From: Planctomycetota bacterium
GTDB lineage: Bacteria > Planctomycetota > UBA1135 > GCA-002686595
NCBI GenBank assembly: GCA_029259605.1
Contig: JAJDEV010000271.1
Location: forward strand, 1-41,831
Length of the DNA: 41,831 bases
Direction: 5' to 3'
Shown in pieces: positions 37,924 through 41,831 of this stretch. How positions within the stretch are numbered: position 1 is the first letter of the stretch; each line of letters starts with the position of its first letter. The notes beneath the pieces were generated by a model. The model made no database searches and had not been told where the DNA came from. It saw nothing but the letters and a program-made list of their open reading frames with translations. The position numbers and the translations under genes are program-made.

Positions 37924-40860
37924 TCAGCGTCGGTCCGTGCCCTTGACGGGCGCGACCACGGCGGGTTCCTCGCTCGACGCACCGAAGCGCTCGATGAGGA
38001 GCTCGCGAATCTTCGCCTGCACGCCTTCGATCTCCTTCTGGAACGCGAGTTCGACGTCGGGATCCGGTTCGGGAGCCTCCTCGCGCCGCGCCATCTGCTC
38101 GCGCACGCCGGCGGCGTACTCGAGCTGGCACAGCTCTTCGATCAGGTCCTGCAGCTCGTCCGACCGCGCGGCTTCACGCTCGCGCAGCAGCGGGAGCGCG
38201 ATGGCGACGAGCTCGGAGAACTCGATCGTCTCTTCGTCGCTCGCGCGGTCGGCGAAGCGCATGACCTCGCGCTCGAACCGATCGAGCGAGTCGTTCCGGG
38301 TGTGGACGCTCTCGCGCAGGAGCTCGGCGAACTGGGCCACGAGCACGGCGCGGCGGTAACCCGCGGAGCCGCTCTCGAAGGACGGGACGAAGTCGCCGGG
38401 CTGCATGGCGCGTTCGATCTCGAGCGCGACCTCGGCGTCCGCCTTCGCGCGCACGCCGAGCTGGCCGGCGTCGACCGCGAAGGGCGGCTTGTGGCGCACG
38501 CGCACGGTGGCAAGCGGCGCGTCGGTACGGCCGCCGACGCGCACGATCTCGTACAGCGCCGTCACCTGGTGCCCCGCGTTCACCTCGCCCGCGTCGACCG
38601 CGTCCTTGCGGAAGTCCGCATCCGCGAGCGCGCGGTTCTCGTAGCCGAGCTGGCGATAACTCTCGACCTGCGCCGGATCGAACTCGACCTGGATCTTCAC
38701 GTCGCGCGCGATCGGCTGGAGCGTCTTGGTGAACTCGTCGACGAGCGCCTTCTGCGCGGCCGCCTCGGAGTCGATGTACAGGCACACGCCGTCGCCGCGG
38801 TTCGCGAGCTGCTCGAGGAAGTCGTCGTTGTGCGAGCCCATGCCGACGCCGATCGTGTTCAGGTAGATGCCCTGCGACTTGTGCGCGGCGACGAGCGCGA
38901 GCAGCTGCTCCGCCTTCGTCTCGCCGATGTTGCCGACGCCGTCGGAGAGCAGGATCACGCGGTTGACCGCGCCGGGCGTGAGCGCGTCGGCGGCGAGCTT
39001 GTAGCCCGCTTGGATACCGGCCTCGACGTTCGTGCCACCCTCGGTGTGGAGCGCGGCGAGCGCGTCCTCGACCTGGCCGCGGTTCGCCGCGGAGAGCATG
39101 GGCGACACCACGCCGGCGGTCGTGCTGAACTTGACGAGCGCGATCGAGTCGCTCGGCGCGAGCTGCGTCAGCAACAGCTCGAGCGAGCTCTTGACGAGGT
39201 CCAGGTTGTCGCTCATCGAACCCGACACGTCGATCACGAAGGTCAGCGCCAGCGGCTGACGCTCGAAGGCTGCGACGTCTTTGCCGCGCACGGTCACGCG
39301 CAGCATCTCCACGTTCGGATCCGTGTGGAAGAGGCTCGGCGCGGACTCGACGCCGATCGCGAACACGCCGTCCGTCGGCGCGGGCTGATCGGCGCGGAAG
39401 TAGTTCACGAACTCCTCGGTGCGCACCTGCTCGCGGACGGGCAAGCGACCCGCTTGAAGCGTGCGGCGCGCGAGCGTGTAGCTCGCCGTGTCGACGTCGA
39501 CCGCGAAGGTCGAGAGCGAGTCGTCGGCGGTGCGCTGGAACGGATGCGCGCCCCAGCAGCGGAAGAACATGGCGGACGGGGTCTCGGACTCGCCGACCCG
39601 GCAGCGCAGGAAGAGTCCGTCCGCCATGGCGTCGATCTGCTCTGCGGCGAGGACCGGTTGGCGCTTGCCGCCGGTCGGCTCCGCTTGGCGCAGACCGGCG
39701 CGGCGCTCGTCGTCTTCGAACGCGTCCTCGTCATCGCCGCCCGAGTAGCCCATCGCGGCCAAGCGATCGCCCAGGTCCGCGCTTTCCTCGACCACGTCGA
39801 GCCCCGCCGCGAATCGCCCCTTCGATCGCGCCAGCTCGTTGTTCTTCCGCAGCGGCGCGGGCGTGTTCTGGCCAGCAGGACTCGTCGGGCCAGCCGGGCC
39901 GCGCGCCACACGGAAGTCGCTCGGAGTCGAGCCACCGCCGGGCGGCACCGTGTCCCCGGGGCCGCGGAACCGAGCGCGCTCGGGCGGCGCCACGGCTGCG
40001 GCGAGGTCATTCAAGCTCGAGTCGAGCGGCGAGTCCGCGGCGGCCGCGTCGGCCTCCTTCTGGCCGCGACCGAGGAAGAAGCCGTCGCTCCCAGTTTGCG
40101 ACCCGCGCAGCGGCGCCGAGCGGAGCGGACCGGACGCTCGCTTCATCGTCCCACCGCCGCGCGACTTCCCGCTGCCCTGCCCGACTCCGACGATGTTCGG
40201 CGACGAGGCCGCGACTTCCGTCTTGGGAGCCGGCTCGGCGGGCGACATCGAGAGGTGTGTGCCTCCTTCACCGACGTAGCCGAGCCCGCTCAGGTCCGCG
40301 TCGGTACGTGTGGCGCCGCTATCGCCGTACGCGAGCGACTCCAACTGCGCGACGGACTCCTCCTCGAGCTGCCGCTGGTCACGGAACCCCTGCGACGCCA
40401 GCGACCGCGTCTTCTTCTCGCGGCGGTCGCTCGGCGTGGCCGCCGTTTGGTCCGTGGGTGTGAGCGGGTCGTTCCAGACCGTGGTCAGCGCGAATCCGCC
40501 GACGAGCAAGAGCAGCCCCGCCGCAGCAGCCCGCAGCGGTGTGCCGAACCAGCGCGACAGGCGCGTGCCTCCGGCGCGGCGCGGCATCGGTGTGAGCGTG
40601 CCCGCCGCTTCGGCCGCCTTCGCACGCGCGGCTTCGGTCAGCGTCGCGCGCATCGCGGGCGGGAGTTCGTCCGTGGGCAGCGCGTCGTGCACCAAGCCGA
40701 TCGTCGCTTCGAGGCGCGTGCGCTCCGCGGCGAGCGCGGGGTCCTTCGCGAGCTCGAGCTCGATCGCGGCGCGGGCCTCGTCGTCGAGCTCGCCGAAAAC
40801 GAAGTCGCACAATTGTTCGTAGCGGTCGGGTTCGATGGGGTTCTGGTCGTCGTGCTTCAT
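37924..40860 (-). CDS. YfbK-type von Willebrand factor A protein with anti-sigma-like N-terminus
   Basis: 978 aa. Residues 1-60 resemble anti-sigma domains (YEQLCDFVFGELDDEARAAI, then ELELAKDPALAAERTRLE) but lack the zinc HxxxCxxC motif. One membrane helix lies at about 108-127. A long Gly/Pro/Ser-rich linker (about 130-440) follows. It is succeeded by the YfbK-type N-domain (LSTFAVDVDTASYTLARRTL) and a vWA domain with an intact MIDAS (DVSGSMS, D544-S546-S548; GGTN; LLSDGVG). A DUF3520-like end contains DFVPSFESG and YRRAVLVAQFAELLRES. The ATG at 40860 overlaps the stop of the ECF sigma gene (ATGA). The likely role is a membrane anti-sigma factor with an extracytoplasmic metal-dependent adhesion domain. 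Confidence 0.88.
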   Translation of the reverse strand: MKHDDQNPIEPDRYEQLCDFVFGELDDEARAAIELELAKDPALAAERTRLEATIGLVHDALPTDELPPAMRATLTEAARAKAAEAAGTLTPMPRRAGGTRLSRWFGTPLRAAAAGLLLLVGGFALTTVWNDPLTPTDQTAATPSDRREKKTRSLASQGFRDQRQLEEESVAQLESLAYGDSGATRTDADLSGLGYVGEGGTHLSMSPAEPAPKTEVAASSPNIVGVGQGSGKSRGGGTMKRASGPLRSAPLRGSQTGSDGFFLGRGQKEADAAAADSPLDSSLNDLAAAVAPPERARFRGPGDTVPPGGGSTPSDFRVARGPAGPTSPAGQNTPAPLRKNNELARSKGRFAAGLDVVEESADLGDRLAAMGYSGGDDEDAFEDDERRAGLRQAEPTGGKRQPVLAAEQIDAMADGLFLRCRVGESETPSAMFFRCWGAHPFQRTADDSLSTFAVDVDTASYTLARRTLQAGRLPVREQVRTEEFVNYFRADQPAPTDGVFAIGVESAPSLFHTDPNVEMLRVTVRGKDVAAFERQPLALTFVIDVSGSMSDNLDLVKSSLELLLTQLAPSDSIALVKFSTTAGVVSPMLSAANRGQVEDALAALHTEGGTNVEAGIQAGYKLAADALTPGAVNRVILLSDGVGNIGETKAEQLLALVAAHKSQGIYLNTIGVGMGSHNDDFLEQLANRGDGVCLYIDSEAAAQKALVDEFTKTLQPIARDVKIQVEFDPAQVESYRQLGYENRALADADFRKDAVDAGEVNAGHQVTALYEIVRVGGRTDAPLATVRVRHKPPFAVDAGQLGVRAKADAEVALEIERAMQPGDFVPSFESGSAGYRRAVLVAQFAELLRESVHTRNDSLDRFEREVMRFADRASDEETIEFSELVAIALPLLREREAARSDELQDLIEELCQLEYAAGVREQMARREEAPEPDPDVELAFQKEIEGVQAKIRELLIERFGASSEEPAVVAPVKGTDRR

Positions 40861-41495
40861 GAGAGACCTCCCTGGAGGCTCTGCGGTTCGGAAGAGCTCG
40901 CGGGTTCCTGCACGGCAACGAGGGGCGCGAGTTCGGTCGCGAGCGACTTCAACCCGACGCTGATCAACCAACCGATCGTTCCGATCTTCTTGCCGGTGAT
41001 CGCGGCGATCTCTTTGTAGCTCCGGTCGCCGAAGAGGCGCAGCACGAGCACTTCACGCTGGTCGTCGGGGAGTCGCTCGAGGCTCTTCTCCACGGCCTTG
41101 CGTGTGTCGTTCGCTTCCACGTGATCGAGACCGCCCGCGACGGCTTCGTCGGGTGCGGCCTCCTGCTCGCGGCGCTTGCGCCTGGCTTCGCTTCGTAGGG
41201 CGTCCATGCAAAGGTTCCTCGTTACGCGGTGCAGCCACGAGCAGAGGACGGCGCGTTCCGCCGCCGCATCGCCCAGCGCCGTCTCCGGAAATTCCGGCGG
41301 GGTCTGGGCGAGCCGAAGGAAGGTCTCCTGCACGACGTCCTCGCACGCGCTTCGCCCACCACCGACGCTCCCCTGAAGGAGAGCGCGCGCATGGCGCAGC
41401 AAGGCGGCCTGGTGGGAGTCGACGAGGCGTTCGAAGGCTTCGGCGTCTCCCTGGAGCCAGGCGGCAAGTCGTTGTCCGTCGGAGCGGTCGTCCAT
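40857..41495 (-). CDS. ECF-type RNA polymerase sigma factor
   Basis: 212 aa from the ATG at 41495. The frame is open to 41699, but the extension enters the long hairpin. Region 2 runs about 14-105: LQGDAEAFERLVDSHQAALLRHARALL, then CEDVVQETFLRLAQTP and WLHRVTRNLCMDALRSEARR. Region 4 runs about 133-188: SLERLPDDQREVLVLRLFGD, then RSYKEIAAITGKKIGTIGWL. The tail is Ser-rich. It is translationally coupled to the vWA/anti-sigma-like gene, a typical sigma/anti-sigma order. There is no clear ribosome site before the ATG. Confidence 0.88.
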   Translation of the reverse strand: MDDRSDGQRLAAWLQGDAEAFERLVDSHQAALLRHARALLQGSVGGGRSACEDVVQETFLRLAQTPPEFPETALGDAAAERAVLCSWLHRVTRNLCMDALRSEARRKRREQEAAPDEAVAGGLDHVEANDTRKAVEKSLERLPDDQREVLVLRLFGDRSYKEIAAITGKKIGTIGWLISVGLKSLATELAPLVAVQEPASSSEPQSLQGGLS

Positions 41496-41602
41496 CAGCT
41501 CGGGCTTCGCGCTTCGAACGACGGCGCGCGGCGGGGTCTTGGGGGATTCGGGTGCATGGCGGCGGGCCCATGATCGCAAGTCGTGCTCCGAAAACGGAAT
41601 AC

Positions 41603-41831
41603 GGAGTCGCACACCAAGCGGAAGAACAGCAGCGGGAAGTGCCGCACCAACCTTGGGAATGACGGTGGAGTACGGAGTCAGGACAGAATCCGCCGCCACC
41701 GTCGTTTCGATTCGGAGTGGCGGGATGGTCGACGGGGGCGGCGGATTATGTCCTGTCTCCGTACTCCACCGTCATTCCCAAGGTTGGTGCGGCACTTCCC
41801 GCAGCAGTTCTTCCGCTTGGTGTGCGACGCC
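41603..41831. repeat. long hairpin, second copy, cut by the window end
   Basis: The arms 41603-41704 and 41730-41831 pair over 102 bp with several mismatches around a 25-nt loop; the right arm runs out at the window edge. The outer part GGAGTCGCACACCA and the inner GTGCCGCAC match the hairpin at 12776-12945, but most of the stem sequence differs. It lies upstream of the ECF sigma gene, so here it is not between convergent genes. The stretch 41496-41602 before it holds no other gene or clear site. Confidence 0.8.

Noticed and set aside
38302-41019. Open frame of 905 codons on the plus strand
   Set aside because: It is antisense to the vWA and sigma genes, Arg/Ala/Val-rich without any motif, and exists because high-GC codon use suppresses stops in the shadow frame.

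Overview
This is a high-GC, gene-dense bacterial chromosome segment whose gene content points to Planctomycetota. The evidence is a DUF1800/DUF1501 pair, a Ser/Thr kinase fused to a formylglycine-generating-enzyme (FGE)-like domain, a YfbK-type von Willebrand protein with an anti-sigma-like N-terminus, several ECF sigma factors, and large secreted FG-GAP and carboxypeptidase-regulatory-like proteins. The assignment is an inference from families; there is no rRNA or other taxonomic marker. No tRNA, rRNA, CRISPR array or phage genes were seen.

Layout. (1) 1-4.7 kb: the end of an rsgA-like gene, a small MITE-like element, then a leftward operon folC - unknown - DUF2752 - two tandem MORN-repeat paralogues. 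(2) 4.8-12.8 kb: a degenerate DUF885 protein, a Nudix hydrolase, the DUF1800-DUF1501 pair, a UbiD decarboxylase and a DUF547 lipoprotein. (3) 12.8-18.5 kb: a 72-bp-arm perfect hairpin, tryptophan 2,3-dioxygenase, the biotin operon bioB-bioFD(fused)-bioA, and a second MITE-like element. (4) 18.5-34 kb: three full copies and one decayed copy of a secreted paralogue family, interleaved with the kinase/FGE protein, a beta-helix-like secreted protein, a 14-repeat FG-GAP protein and an ECF sigma factor. (5) 34-41.8 kb: an ECF sigma factor fused through a transmembrane helix to carboxypeptidase-regulatory-like repeats, DUF423, a secreted unknown, and an ECF sigma/vWA-anti-sigma pair preceded by a second long hairpin.

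How the genes fit together. The bio genes form one overlapping operon for the late steps of biotin synthesis (7-oxononanoate to biotin). The 18-41 kb part is a surface-and-signalling region: secreted repeat proteins beside a membrane kinase, a probably membrane-tethered sigma factor and a sigma/anti-sigma pair. That these regulators control the neighbouring secreted proteins is inference from position only.

Most notable structures: two different MITE-like elements, each inserted at a CTAG overlapping the stop codon of the upstream gene; a family of long near-perfect hairpins with shared ends (12776-12945 and 41603-window end); a duplicated 5' end of the kinase gene flanking another gene; the membrane-tethered sigma fusion; and the uncharacterised secreted paralogue family.
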